The notes under the pieces are model-generated. The model did no database searches and was not told the DNA's origin. It worked only from the letters and a program-made list of their open reading frames with translations. The translations under genes and the position numbers were made by a program. DNA of 64,000 nucleotides, from assembly GCA_015680685.1 (NCBI GenBank), contig MNCI01018363.1:136734-200733 (forward strand). The letters run 5' to 3'. This document shows positions 46,150 through 59,500 of this stretch, piece after piece; the first letter of the stretch is position 1, and each line of letters starts with the position of its first letter. This DNA comes from Gnetum montanum. Taxonomy: Eukaryota > Streptophyta > Gnetopsida > Gnetales > Gnetaceae.

Positions 46150-46850
46150 AACTAGATCATAAGCTTTATTTTCATCTTTGACCTCATGTTAAGGTGGAGT
46201 GCTTCTAAGTATAAAAGGTGAGTTTGGTTGTTTTTGAAAATTTACTTGGGATGATCCCATTTGGTTACTTGTGTTAGTTCACTAGGAATTTTTTTGTTGG
46301 GAGGAGTATAAGAGTTATTCCTAGTTTGTTGTTGAGTGGTGTTCATAATGTCACGAAGTCTATCGTAGCGAGTGTTTTGTGGGTTGGGATCACTTACCAT
46401 GAATTTCTCACATGAGGTGACTTCTTCATTTTTCCTTTCATGAGGTATGTTAAGGACCATAATTTGGGCTTTTTCCATTTTGTTTATTTTAGGAATTGTC
46501 ACCATATAATGATAAAAATTGAGGAAATGTTTTCTCATAATGTTGCCTAGTGTTATGAAGGTAATAATAATCACCATTGATTAATGTGCTTGGTTTTTTA
46601 GATTGTATATGGACTTTGTTATTACTTCAATTTAGTTCAACTACTGCATTAGAAAGTTTTTGAAAAGACATTAATATTTGGATCATTTGGTTCTTTTTTT
46701 GATTACTAGACCCATTCAGATTAGATATTCCATTTGGGTTTATAACAAATAAAATTAAAGCTTTTGATTAATTATCACTCAAACTAGTATTTGATGGTAA
46801 AAATGAAGAAGAGATTGGACTTTGAGAATAATTATTTGTATGTTTATGCA
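46150..46850 (-). pseudogene. Element F gag C-terminal part
   Basis: Low-complexity Asn/Ser/Gln-rich frames (QMHKHTNNYSQSPISS, NGSSNQKKNQMIQILMSF, TTQQQTRNNSYTPPNKK) join directly to the protease. No zinc knuckle or capsid core is present before the similarity ends at the head-to-head junction with E. Confidence 0.45.
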
Positions 46851-46979
46851 TTTGGAGGGGAGTAGGGATTTGAAACATAGTACTATTGGAGGAACCACCC
46901 AATTGATAAGTACATTAAATTTTCAAAATTTCATCATTTTAGTAGCTACCTCTATTTCCAAACCAAGTTCAATTATGAT

Positions 46980-48170
46980 CTCAACTATAGCTACTACTTT
47001 TACAATCAAGCCCCCTTCACATCATACACCCCCTTCACTTTCATATGGTTCAGTTCCTTTTTCTTTTGGTAGTATAGGCTCTAATATTCCATTTGGACAA
47101 GCTTATCAAGAACAAACGCTTGGGGACTTATTAAACCAAAGAATACCAGTAATAACTTAAGGACCATTGGATTTTTCTCAAGGTAGGGACGTTGAAGTAA
47201 AAAATATTCATTTACTATCTATTTTTAGGGGAAATAATGATGAAGATCAAGTCACTCATATAAGTGGATTTGAAACCACACTTGCAATGTTAGCACCTTA
47301 AAGTGAAGATAGAACTAACATGATTACATTCAAATCAACTTTGAAAACAAAGCTAATTTTTGGCTACAAACCCTTAGGACACAAATTAGCTCTTAGAATG
47401 AGTTCAAGGCTACCTTTCTCCAAATATTTCTTTCCACTGATAGGTTCTACTTATTAAGAAAATAATCGATGAGTTTCATACAAAAAGAGCAAGAGGACTA
47501 TGAGAGTACTTTTGATAGCTTCAAGGAGTTGTGTTTGAAAACCCCCAACCATGGATTTCTAGCCCATCATCTTATCCAAATCTTTGTAGAAGGCCTATTA
47601 CCATATTGTAGGAAAAACATTGGCTTTACATGTGGTGGAGATATATTGAATGTAACACCAAAATATGGCTAGAGAATAATAGATTCATTGGTTGATCAAA
47701 GCAAGAAATGGACAAAACCTAATATTATGGAAGACATGATCCAACAAACTAAACAATTAAATAAAAAGGTTTATGAATTAGCTTATTTAATAAAGAAAAA
47801 AGTCCATATGGTACAAGGTGAAGTATGTAATCTTTGTGGTAGCTAACAACATGATTGCACCACTTGTCCATCCTTAGCCTACTATCATGAGGAGATACAA
47901 GAGTCTGTAAAGGCTTTTCAATAATATAGAAGTCAACCAATATCCACATTCCAACAAAGACTTCCTTTCCAACAACCATAGTATTCCAAAAATAATTACA
48001 AACCTTTTAAAAGCCAAACCAGTAAATACTTGGATAGACTCACTCAAATTCCTACTTCCTTGATTCAAGAAAATAGGTAATTTATGAATGAGACAAGAAG
48101 ATGGTTCTAATACCTCACAAAGAATGAATTACCTTTCTAACCAAATCCAAGTTTCACATCACAAAGAAAG
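46980..48170 (+). pseudogene. Element E gag (Athila-type), interrupted by element D
   Basis: The capsid region reads QAYQEQTLGDLLNQR, GPLDFSQGRDVEVKNIHLLS, then FRGNNDEDQVTHISGFETTL and MSFIQKEQEDYESTFDSFKE followed by LCLKTPNHGF and LIQIFVEGLL, the typical Retrotrans_gag core. A CCHC knuckle CNLCGS.QHDCTTC is at about 47827-47866. The tail ELPF.PNPSFTSQRE ends at the D insertion, and on D's far side HSIITRS.K (from about 54940) continues as gag C-termini of this lineage do. Several stops and frame changes occur. Confidence 0.75.
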
Positions 48171-49014
48171 TGATCAATCATATTCTGCTTAAGCCCCAAT
48201 ATCATATCACATGCTACAACATTGGATATCCAATATCATGGGATGTGTACCTACCTATAAATACGACACTTGAACACATGATTCATCCCATTCTTTTGTC
48301 AATAGAGTAGCCAAAATTTTGTAGTTTTATTCCATAGTCTTAGAGAATAGTTAGTGAGTGCCCACAGTGTGGATTTGATTTAGTTATATAGTGTCTTATT
48401 CAAGTGGCAATGTATCTAGACACATTCTATGAACAACAATAAGATTGAGATTGATTCTTATTCATTATAGAACTTTAGATTAGATTAGATTTACTTTTAA
48501 TGCAATTTATATTCCATGTACTTAGTTAATATTTACATATCCATGCACATTAATGAACTGGTAGAATGAGCATGACCAGTTTCAAGCATAAACACCAATT
48601 CACTTAGTAATCCCAACAATGTTATTACTTGGTTCACCTAGTAGTGTAGTGCTTGGTAATTCTAGTAGTAGATACATGGGTTTAGAATGTGCATGGCAAG
48701 CTAGGAATGGACACTCATCACTCATAGCCTAGTTTAGACTTTATCTTTCCATTACTAATTAGATTAAATAATTAACTTTTCTATTATCATTAGGAGTAGC
48801 ATAAGGCAAGAATAACACCAACAATCATATGTTCACATTGAACTAAATCATACATGACAAAGCTACCACTAGTCTAAGTGGGAAGAAAACGAACTAAGAT
48901 TAAGGCATAATGATCTAGATGCCACAACTAGTCCCATCTATGAAATTCAATTGGACCATGCATTAATGCTTGTGATTTGTATGGTTGGGCATAGGAGGTA
49001 CCTGCTACTCATCA
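48171..49014 (+). repeat. 5' LTR of element D
   Basis: It runs TGATCAATCATATT...CTACTCATCA and aligns along its whole length to 54076-54920. TATAAATA at 48256-48263 is a good TATA box. GTAATCCCA and TTGGTAATTCTAGTAG blocks are the family hallmark (GGATTACCAAG in reverse). Confidence 0.85.
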
Positions 49015-49015
49015 T

Positions 49016-49032
49016 TGGCACCGTTGTTGGGG
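49016..49032 (+). other. Primer-binding site of element D (tRNA-Asp, three changes)
   Basis: TGGCACCGTTGTTGGGG differs from the perfect site in element A at three positions, all C-to-T or G-to-A. It follows the LTR after one base. Confidence 0.85.
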
Positions 49033-49145
49033 ATGATGTTAGTTATTTAGATTAGTTATATTATAAATGATCATTGTAAAAGTATTAATGATTTATTTTT
49101 TTAGAAAATATTAATATTTTATTTTAAGTCACACATGTTAAAAAC

Positions 49146-50900
49146 ATGTCTTCTTTACATAGGATCAATAATGCAACATATGATGAAAACACTCATAGGA
49201 AAAATGGTAGGTTCTATACTTAAGAGATTTGGAGTAAACAACCTCATGCAAGGGTTTCATATGCTCATTTTGACCTATACTATATGAAAAGACTACATTA
49301 AATAAGTACAAATAATTTCCTAGATCAAGGAGAACCTCAAGGCCTAGGACTTCCTCTAAACCTAGAAAAGATAAATTAAGGGACAATGGGAAGAGCTATA
49401 AGAGGCATCACGATTCTCCTAGTTCCTCATCTTCCTCTTCCTCTTCAATGTCTAGTTATGAAGATGAACATAGGTATAGAGATAGAGCTTTACTATAAGG
49501 TCAAGATAAATATAGAAATCTAGCCCATGTGCAAAATCAAAGACATCAAAATGAGCATAGATGAGATCATCACAATCAAATAAATAGAAATATATATTAT
49601 CACCATGACATGTGTAGTACAAATGAACCCTTATTGGCTATTAGGGGCCTAACATAGATTAGGGAGGTAGTTCAAATACCCCAAAGGCATCAAAGAGATA
49701 GCCACATCAAACAGCTTGATATGGACAACATTTCTAAATTTAGGGGAGGTTATAATTTTGATCCACAACATCATTTACAAGCCTTCTATGATGACCATGG
49801 CTTGCAAAATATAGAACGTAAGTGGCAAAAGCTTAAGATTTTTTCTAGTACACTAGTTGATGAAGGTGAAATTTAGTATAGATCATTGGAACCAGATTCC
49901 ATCCATCGATGGTCCACAATGCTAGAACTCTTCAACCAAAAATACCAAACCTATGCAATAGTGTCCAACCTAAGAAAAAAAATCCAAGGATGGAAGCAAT
50001 AAAAACATGAATCCTTGGATGTGGCATTGAGTAGATACTATTCTCTAATACATAGATGTCTAGGCCATGATTTCTCTCAAAAAGAGCAAATTTTCTACAA
50101 CATAGACGGGCTTCGTAATCAAACAAGGAAGACCCTTGGGATTTATGCCCAAGGTTGGTTATACAAATTGAAAGCTGATTCGATATAAAGGCTAATCAAG
50201 TGGGTGGTAAAATAAGAAGGAGAGCTATGTAAATGAGTAAATGTAGAAGAATATAACTAGGACCGAACTCTTCAAAAGAATAGGGTCCATATCTATGATG
50301 AGGAAAAGGATGCAACTCTTAATGAGGTGATTTCACAACAAACTTTGTCAACATAAAAGTCTATCACTGAGCTTGAAGCAAAGCTAGATATGATGTGGGA
50401 GTTGATGAATGACAAAGTTACAACTTACATGAAAACCCTAGAGGAGAGCGTAAAGCAATAAGAATTGAGTGATCAAAATAAGAAATGGAAAAAAACAAAG
50501 AAACCAATAGAAACACTTATCGACAAAAAGGGAAAATGGTTGTAGATGAAGAGACTATAGACTCAACTATAGAAGAGGATGATGGATGTAACATCTACCT
50601 ATATTACCATCTAATGGGCTATTACCCATTCATGTTACATCTACATGAGTATTGGGATTTTGCTTTAAATCCTAAATTTGTACAAAAGAAAATGCCTAGG
50701 GAATTATCTTATTCACAAAGTAATTATTGATGGTCCTACAAGTAATCATACTACCCTAGTGGAACTTAATATTAGCCTTGAAACTACTATCAAATGTAGT
50801 GGCAAAACCCATAGTCATGGGGAAGGCCATCATCAAACCAGCACTACCCTTACTGCTATCTAGACCTATATGAATATTACACTCAATAACTTGTTTCCCC
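49146..50900 (+). pseudogene. Element D gag
   Basis: It starts ATG at 49146 and soon reads ARVSYAHFDLYY, matching B's TRVSYANNDLYY; the following LHQDE block is lost. From about 49690 the core reads HIKQLDMDNISKFRGGYNFD, WQKLKIFSSTLVDEGEI, YRSLEPDSIHRWSTMLELFN, ALSRYYSLIHRCLGHDFSQK and IDGLRNQTRKTLGIYA, the Retrotrans_gag pattern. After 50165 a charged tail follows with several stops. It corresponds to B's gag at 10125-8965. Confidence 0.65.
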
Positions 50901-53900
50901 AACTAGTTCTACTTCCTCTACCTCAAATCACTGCTACCACTCTCCTGAATATCATCAACCTGTAGCATCTTCTATGGCATTACAACCTCATGCCTATTGC
51001 CCTCTATCACCTCCTCAACATTCTCATACTTCCCTCAACCACATGACACCACCAACAACACAGGAAGGTTCAACACCATAACATCAACAAAAGAATGCAA
51101 CTTGTGCTATGAACATACATGAAAATCATAATGCTAGTAGATCTCAACCAAAACGTTGGAAATGTCCTTTATTTGGGAAAGTTTCCTCATAGAAGCACAA
51201 AACTCATAGACCTACTAGCATATCAAAATTAGCATATGGTCAATCTGGTGCAACACGCTTTCTCTCTGGAACAATGTCTCCTGATCATGCACAAAAGCCA
51301 ACAACCATCACCACTCAAACATAATACATAAAAGATAAACCTATCATTATGGAGAGATAGAAAAATCCATGCATCACTAATCATAAAGGGTGCATTTGTG
51401 GGCTGGAAGTTCAAAATATTAACACAACCCACAACAAAGCTAAGGAACAAGTGTGTGAGCGAAAACAAGTCTATGCAGTAGCCACTAAAATAGAAGACAT
51501 CGAGTGGCTTTAAAATGAAAGTATAAAACTATTTCAAAGATGCATGAAATGCTCTAATACACTTACTAGTTCTAGACTTAAGAAAAGGAACCAAACAAAA
51601 AACTTAGACATAGATATCCTACACTTTGATTATACATCAAAAAATAATATTAAACATAGAGACCTATGAATTAAAATAGAAAATCAAGAAGAATAAGTAA
51701 ACATATATGGACCTCCTACAACAAAGATACCTTCAAGTCTAGATGAAGATACATCTTCCAATGGTCCAAACGACACTATCACCAATGTTAGATGTGCTAC
51801 CATGCGATTAATTAAATCAATAATGGTGATAGATGGGAAACCACTAGTGTATAACTAGGGGGATTGTGTGATCCCTCTCCCAAATGTGCAGCCATAAGAT
51901 TAGTTGTGGGGAAGATGCTTCATCATGGTTTAAGAACTAATAAGTGATTTTCACTTCTTTATTTTACAATTTTTTATCATTTTCCCATATCTTTAACCAT
52001 TTCCTAATTCTTAATATGTTTTTCACTTCTTGATATTTTTCTTTTCATCTCTTTATAATTTTATTTTTTTCTTAAGTTATTTTCTTCATGTTTCCATTAA
52101 TAATATTGCCAAGTTATGATGTAAAAATCAATGTTATGTGTTGGGTTTTTGTGTTATGCTATGAAGATGATTGGGTAAGTAAGTATGTAACATAATGAGA
52201 CCACCTCATCCATCCCTCTAGTTCTTTGAATAAAAGGTATTTATCATGAAAGCAATTTGGTTCTTCCTTCATGAAACTAAAATCAATAAATAATCATTGT
52301 ACCTTGAAGAAAGAGAAAATGACCAAGTGGGAATGGTAAGGGTGTGATCTCAAGGAGATTTGTTGGATTTTCTTCTTGACTTCCTTCATGTGATTGATGA
52401 CTCCTCTAAGAATGCATCATCACTCCTTCATCAACCAATAAATAGGAAGCTATTTCTTTGCATGGTGTGGCTTCTATTTCAAAAAAATATAAAATGCAAA
52501 AAAAAAGGAACATAATTTTTTTAAAAAAAGAGGCAGAAAAAAGAAAGAAAGAAAGAATGGAAATTTAAAGGACATCCCTTAGACACAATAATGGGCTACA
52601 AGCACTAGTTATGAGGCTGGAAAGACATGTTACCCATGCCTGAAGGCTCTCCTCTAACTAAGGCCCTTACTTCCTTCTTCTCTTTTCTTCTCTTTTTGGA
52701 GTGATAATTGTTCTTTGTGGTGGTTGTGAACTCATGATGGTTGGCAAGAAGGAACACATCAATGCAAGGTCATTGTTAGTGGTATCAACTTGGTCTAAAA
52801 CTTGGATGAATAGGTATGTAGATCATTTTAATCTCATTTGATACAAAAACCTATTGTGGATATGGTAAAGCATCTTACATCCCAATCTCTACAATCCCTT
52901 TTCATTCCATTATTCACCTCATTGCTACATACAATTATGTGCCTTTTCGTTTTGTTTAGTATAGTGCAACATCCCAACCACCAAGGTAGTTACGTGTTGT
53001 TTGGAACAAAGGCATAGTCTACATTTAACTTCCTGGGTGCCCATGGACATCTATAGAAGTCATTATGCAAGGGCATTATGGTAGGATTTTGCTTTGGGGA
53101 GGACCCATTTGCATAACTCTATTTAATCATGGCTTTAAACTAACCTTCACATCTTCCCAAACATTAGTGGTGATTTCTCTAACTTTATGCATGCTTTTAG
53201 GACTACTTCTCATTAATTTTAATTAATTTTTCCTACTTCTCTATCTCAATATCCTTCAACTTCTAAAACGTTTCTTGGCCATCTTCTGCATTAGACCTTT
53301 GGTTTTAATTGTTTGAAAACTTGTGCACTTTCAAAGTTACACTTATTAGTTATGGGGACTAGGGATGCCCACTTTGAAATTGTTCAATTTTTTCCAATAC
53401 CCTATTTCTAAACATTGTGGTAACTAATGGTAAGTGACCAAAATAAGGTAAATAGCTTGATGATGTTAGTTACCTCATAGCCTTGGGAATAGTATGCTAT
53501 CATCACCTTATGGTTAAATGCAAACTAAGGGATCCAAAAAGGTTAATTATTAAAAAAAATTACCAAAACTAATGTTGATCCTTTGGTGATTATAGGTGAT
53601 GCTAAAAGAGATTCTTAAGGAAGACAGTCTTTTGTCAAGCATGAAAACAAATCCAAGAGAGGGGCAATGGAGGATATGCCCATGGAAAAATAGTAGCACA
53701 TACAAGATAACAACTCAAATATCACATGATTGCTAGATCCATGAAATGATGAGAAGAATTTTTAGTCCATCCTTCAAGAATGTTTTGCATAACCAGAGAA
53801 GCATTGACATAATGATCAAGGTTGGAAGTCCACCACCACTAGCAACAACTTTTTTGATGACCTCTACAAATTTTGTAATCTTTAATGTCTATCTGGCTTT

Positions 53901-54065
53901 TTTGGCACATTTTTATTTTGTTTGCATCCACTCAAATAAAATTTTGTAATGCAAAAATCAAAGTTGGTTAGTAGTTAGAGTTAGTCAATAATCCCATACC
54001 TTCTTAATATTTTGTAAAGAACTTGTTCATCCTTTTGTTTACTTGAGGAAAATTTTTCATTTAGT
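50901..54065. other. Decayed coding remains and spacer of element D
   Basis: From 50900 to 51850 the frames are too broken to name, though position suggests a protease remnant. A purine-rich TAGGGGGATTG at 51857 is followed by a T-rich run (51950-52110). The 21-base block shared with B and H lies, in reverse complement, at about 52620-52642 next to CTAACTAAGGCCCTTAC. From 52750 to 54065 I see nothing more. Confidence 0.5.
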
Positions 54066-54075
54066 CATGGGGGTA
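54066..54075 (+). other. Polypurine tract of element D
   Basis: CATGGGGGTA directly precedes the 3' LTR start TGATGAATC. Element B has the same tract. Confidence 0.75.
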
Positions 54076-54920
54076 TGATGAATCATATTTTGCTTAGGAC
54101 TAGATATCAAATCACATGCTATGAAATTGGATATCCAATATTGTGGGGTGCACACTTGCCTATAAATACAACACTTGGGTGCATGATTCATCCCATTCCT
54201 TTGTCAATAGAGTATCCAAACTCTTGCAATTTTATATTGTAGTATTAGAGAATAGTTAGTAAGTGCCTACAGTATGGATCTAAGTTAATTTTATGGCATC
54301 TTATTTGATTTCCAATGTACCTAGACACATTCCATGAATGACAATAAGATTGAGATTGATTCTTATTCATTGCAGCACTTTGACTTAGATTATATTTACT
54401 TTCTATGCAATGTATATTCCATGTACTTAGTTAATATTTACATTTCCATGCATGTTAATGAATTAGTGAAATAAGCATGTCTAGTTTTGAACATAAACAT
54501 GTATTTTCTTGGTAATCCTAGTAGCATTATTGCTTAGTTCACCTAGTAGCATAGTACTTTGTAATCCCAGTAGTGGATACGTGGGTTCAAGATGTGTATG
54601 GCAAGTTGGGAATGGACACTTATTGTCCATAGACTAGTTTAGAACTTATCTTCCCATTTTTAATTAGATTAAATAATTAATTTCTCTATTATCATTAGGA
54701 GTAGCATAAGGCTAGAACAACATCAACAATCATATGTCTCACATTGAACTAAACCATACAAGACAAAGATACAACTAATCCAAGTGGGAAGACAGTGAAG
54801 TGTAATCAAGGCATAATGATCTAGATGCCACAACTACTCTCATCCATGGAATTTGATCAAAACATGCATGAATGCTTGTGATTCATATGGTTAGGCATAG
54901 GGGGTACCCACCACTTATCA
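54076..54920 (+). repeat. 3' LTR of element D
   Basis: It runs TGATGAATCATATT...CCACTTATCA, the partner of 48171-49014. Landmarks such as ACAATAAGATTGAGATTGAT and ATTAGGAGTAGCATAAGGC are shared exactly, while elsewhere the copies differ at many sites, so D is old. Confidence 0.85.
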
Positions 54921-57900
54921 AGAAGGGTAAGAAACAACTACATTCTATCATCACTAGAAGTTGAAAAATTAGTAAGCCTAGACCTATTAAGAAGGTTAGT
55001 TTTTAAGAAGAAGAGGCACAAGAGAAGGATCAATCACATATAATAAATGAGAAGGGAAGTAATGAACAAATAAAACAAAGAAGAACAACCATTATCCTCT
55101 CCTTATTTTATTAGGAAAACAATTTCACATCCTTTTCCTAAATCAGTGCAAGAGAAATTTACAACTAAGAGCGGATCTAGAGATGTTATGAATTTGACAA
55201 AAAGAAGTATGAACTACTTACCAAGGTTGAAAGAATCTACTTCAAGATCATTTTATACCACTTGAATCCCATGATATGACCTAACAAGATCACATCCTTC
55301 TTCACTAAGGCTTATGTTGCACTTAGCAAGAAATTCCTTGTCAACCTATCCCACGTCATCTTAATAGAGATTGAGAAGCATTTCAAGGAAAATAAGAAAT
55401 GTAGGAAGACACTCCTCTTTCCATGTATCATCAAAATATTATGCAAAATGGAAGGATAACCTGCTACTCCAATGACTTTCTCCATAAGGCTACCACAACA
55501 TTTTAGCAAAAACAAAATAATGAAAGAAAAGCCATTACTAAGGCATTAGGAAGAAATACGACCTCCACTAGCTAAGGAGATACTAGGTGCTAAAGCAAGA
55601 ATTAAAGAATTAAAAGCATCTCATCAATCTCCTAGTGGAGGATAAATGACTTATTATTCTAGAACAAGCCATTTGAATGAATTCACTTAAATAGTTAGTT
55701 GCAGTGTCTTATTATTCTAGAACAAGCCATTTAAATGTCTTCTTTGCAAAATAATGACAAGACATAATCCATGTGAATGCTACCATGGGAGATGTTGCAG
55801 TGTCCTTGCCATTAGAATAAATGCCAAAAATTTCAGACAATGTTGGAACCTTCTCTATAATGTTGAAGGAGGAGGATGGAGCTATGGTGGTAATTATGTT
55901 ATATAAGCAACTACAAAGGTGGTAGCATAAATTGGTAAAGCTATAAAGGTTCTTGTAGCACAAATCCTAGATTTTGCTACTATGAGAGACATTTAAATGT
56001 CTACAAGAACTAGATCATGGAAAATGAATGTAGCACAACATATCATGGTGAAGTGTACAGACTGATGGACATCATGCCACCAATTCTAGACATCTTTGAC
56101 ATATCGAAAGACATTTTATCTATATAGTCTACATTCATCAAGATAAGAGGAAAGTTGATTATTCATGAAACATTACTTCAAGAGGCTACCTAACTTAATC
56201 ACTAATTGATAGTTAAAGTTACATAATTAATAGCTTGCTCATCTAATAATACAATCCATCAACCAATGCTTATAAGGAAAGGGACCTTTCAAAAAAGTTA
56301 AGGCTAAACAACATCAAGTTGAAACGAATAAGGAGAAAGTAACCTAGGGTGTATCCTTGATAAAAGCAATATTAAATGGAGCAAACAAGGTTCTCATGAC
56401 TATGTGCAAGGAAAAAAATAGAAGATTGCTCAAGGTAGAAATGCAAAAGAAATAAATGGAAGAATACCCTAAGTGATAGCAAGAGAATTTGGAAAAAGTT
56501 AATGTGGATGTATGAAAGTTGGTAATAGAAAATAATAATCTTTCTATACATGAGGTGCATGCCATCCACTAAAAATTAGGAATTAAGATCATTGCTTAAA
56601 AAAAGAAGGTTTTTACATCTATCTTTTCAAGTTATCATGAATTAAGATTAATTATTATTTTAACATTATCTTATTCAAGTTTAAGCATCAAAATCCTTAA
56701 AAATAATATCATGAGGCATATCGCCAACTCTTGAAGGCCTCCAAAAATCATTTTAGCTCAAAATGTAGATCTTGAGCTCCATTTTTAGTGACCTTGGAAA
56801 AGTTTGAAAATCACAATTTTTCTATGAATTAGAGGTGATGAAAATTCTACTTCAGCATTTTCCCTCAACCATTGATGCTAAATCAGTTATAGCCCTAGGC
56901 CATCTTGTCTATGTCACTTACACCAAACCTACATTTGGCCTTAAATTTGATCTAGCATGATCTTAAACAGCTCATCCAAGGTACCTATAGAATCGCAAGC
57001 TTTGAATTTTGGAATTTGCATAGTTTAACCCTAGGACCATAGAGATCCAAAATTTTCTAAGTATTGAGTAACCCTAACACTAAGATCAATGTTAGCATCA
57101 TCACTTAGACCATGATTACTAACATGTCTAGGGCTTATCTCATTTGCATTTTGACTCAACCCTCAACCTTTCAAGCTCTTTGCTAATCCATTAACATCAG
57201 TTTTGATACTTTGAATGATAACTTTAGTAGGTTTAAAGATATTTTTAGTAGTTGAAATAATTTTTTTTATCTTATGCAAGGTTGATGTTGACTTTAGCAT
57301 TAATGTCAACATCATCATGCAAATGTCACACATCTTCCAAGTCACTAGGATTAGCACACAACAACACTCTCTTAATCTACAAGTTTCTTATGGTCTCAAA
57401 AACATCATTAAATCTCATTTTGGCTTTAGTTTAAGCATCCTATAAGCATGAAAAGCTGATTTAGAAAAATGCTAAAAAAATTCTAATTCCCTAGCTAACA
57501 CAAGTATCAACATTCTTTGGGGATTTAAAAATGTGATCCTTGGCCTGTTCAATCAATAGTTGACATCATCCATTTCTTTCATGGGCTCCTGGACATCATC
57601 TCAACAACATTTTGTATTTATTTAGGCATTAAATGAAGCCCCAAATTACTTGGACCACCACTTAGGAAAAACTAGTAAAATTTTTCTAAGTATTATTGAT
57701 GTTGACATTAACACTAATGTTAATGTCACCTATCCATGTTCCTAGTCTTGCTAAGTTTGAAGGTTAAACTTGCATATTTTGAACTTCATATGAACTTCAA
57801 GTGAATTTCACTTAACTCTAGGGTCAAATTTGATAACCTTAATTCTATGAATATGAGATCAAAACCCATATTCTAGCGCTAATTTCTTAATATCTAGAGT

Positions 57901-59500
57901 ACTTTTGTGGATTTAGTACTTTTTGTATTTCCAAATATTAAAAGCACATGCAACAAACCACCCAGTGTCTTCTATGAGTTTCATTATTACCATAGTCCCT
58001 GCAAGATCTACACCAATGCTGACATAGTGTTAACATTAATCAAGTAGCATCTCCATCGACACTCTAGACATAGAAGTTTTTAGCATTAGTGTTAGTTTCC
58101 AAAGTTAGACACTTTTTTATTGTTAATGTCAATCTTGAGACACTCAGCCAAAATAATCCTATTTTGGCCCTAATTTGATTATGGATAGCACCTATGAACT
58201 CTCCATCCATTGCCTCACCCTCTAAAGGTCCCATTTCACTCTCCAAACCCATATTTTTCACACACATTGGGTTCTTATTGTTAGTTTTCTCACTTACATT
58301 TTTTCTCCAACACTTATAGTTTGGCCTTCCTTAGAAGCTAAACACCCATTTCTTCAAAAATAAAGCATTTTTCTTATTTGGGAAGGAAACATAAAAATTT
58401 CTTCCATATCATAGCTCTTATATTTTAATATTTTATGCCAATTTATTCACATTTTATACTTAAATTTTATTTTATCACTCATAGTCTTTTTCATACTAAG
58501 TCTATTTTTCAACAATAAATACTTAGTTAATTTCAACATTTAAATCCAATATGTTTATCATTCCCCTATTTTTTTTGGTTCACATGTTGTAGGCTAAGTC
58601 CACATTTGGTCAAAGATTTGTGCCCTATCATATCATTATCACTGACTTAGCAAAAGTTATATGAACTCAAAGACCATTTGTGATTATGAATTGAGTACTT
58701 TTTCACTTACTTCATGGAGGTATTCTTTCTGGGATTAGGAAAGAATATTTTTACATGAATAGATGCCTTGAAATACAAAAAGCTAAAAAATCATTACAAG
58801 AAACTTGTGGACATGTAGATTGAGATCTATAGAAAGAGATTTGATCAATCATGTTGAAGATGAACCAAGCCCTCTAATAGCTCTAAGGTGATGCATGGCA
58901 CAACCAAGCTAAGATCTACATCAAGAAGTTGTAGATAGAAAAGATGACTAAGTGACTGAAGCTCACCAACCTTGGCTAAGTCAATTCAGCAATGCTCACT
59001 ATTGATAGGCTAAGGATAGAGTTAGAGAAGCTAGTGGCTAACTTATTATTGTTGCATGAAAATAAATACATGCTTCACAAAAAGGTGTGCTAGAATTTGG
59101 AGATAGCCAACGTGGAGTTTGAGGTCCTAAAGATGATATTTGAAGATTAGAGTATTGTTGCTAAAAATTTGACCAAGATAATGATAGACTACCAAAAGCT
59201 AAAAGACATAATGAAGTTATTCGATATTGAATGTAAAAAATTCATTGTCTAAATTGTCAACATACATGAAATGTTTTCAACTTTATCATGTCCTTAAGAG
59301 GTGCCTATAATAACTAATCTAGGTGAACTGGCATGGTCCAATAAAAGAGAAGAAAATATGAGAGTGCTAATGGATGCATTTCAACTAAAAGTAGTAATAG
59401 CCACCACAACAAGATAGGCAAGATCACCACCAAGGGATGAGGAACCAATGTTAGAGTTGTCAAAGGAGCTACACTACTTGATACTACATAAGACATACAA
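54921..59500 (+). pseudogene. Gag C-terminus and extra ORF (ORF2) of element E
   Basis: After gag-like residues (HSIITRS, PRPIKKVSF.EEEAQEKDQS) the frame reads YELLTKVERIYFKIILYHLN, NKITSFFTKAYVALSKKFLV (55205-55340), matching element H. Further on a Lys/Glu-rich stretch (LEKLVANLLLLHENKYMLHK, about 59018-59080) and the terminal block HEMFSTLSCP.EVPIITNLGE followed by LAW and LMDAFQ (59263-59390) match H and B. Between about 56590 and 58600 there is some 2 kb with no match, probably an insertion. Many stops are present. Confidence 0.6.
56590..58600. other. Unmatched 2 kb within the extra ORF of E
   Basis: No coding frame is supported. Short echoes of the type GTTGACATTAACACTAATG (about 57702) and related GTTAACATTAATC strings recur near 57080, 57290 and 58030. 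It may be an unrelated insertion, but I cannot define its ends. Confidence 0.35.

Larger units (their letters stand above)
40740..46850 (-). mobile_element. Element F: decayed Ty3/gypsy element with aRH before RT
   Basis: On the minus strand the order is gag C-terminal part (46850-46150), protease (46143-45811), archaeal-type RNase H (about 45200-44790), RT (44315-43600), RNase H (43450-43050) and integrase (about 42720-41660). All parts carry stops and frameshifts, and no LTR could be paired. It abuts a plus-strand gag at about 46850, so its 5' end is lost. It appears to truncate element H at about 40730. Confidence 0.7.
48171..54920 (+). mobile_element. Element D: LTR retrotransposon without pol genes
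   Basis: Both LTRs are present (48171-49014 and 54076-54920), with a primer site after the first and a GGGGGTA tract before the second. Inside there are gag remains (49146-50900), decayed frames to about 51850, a long spacer and a short unmatched stretch. RT, RNase H and integrase are absent. Gag and LTRs match element B. The flanks GAAAG and AGAAG agree at only three of five positions, so the target duplication is decayed or lost. Confidence 0.8.

Noticed and set aside
48166-54925. Perfect target-site duplication for element D
   Set aside because: GAAAG and AGAAG differ at two of five positions; I keep D's boundaries from the LTR ends alone.
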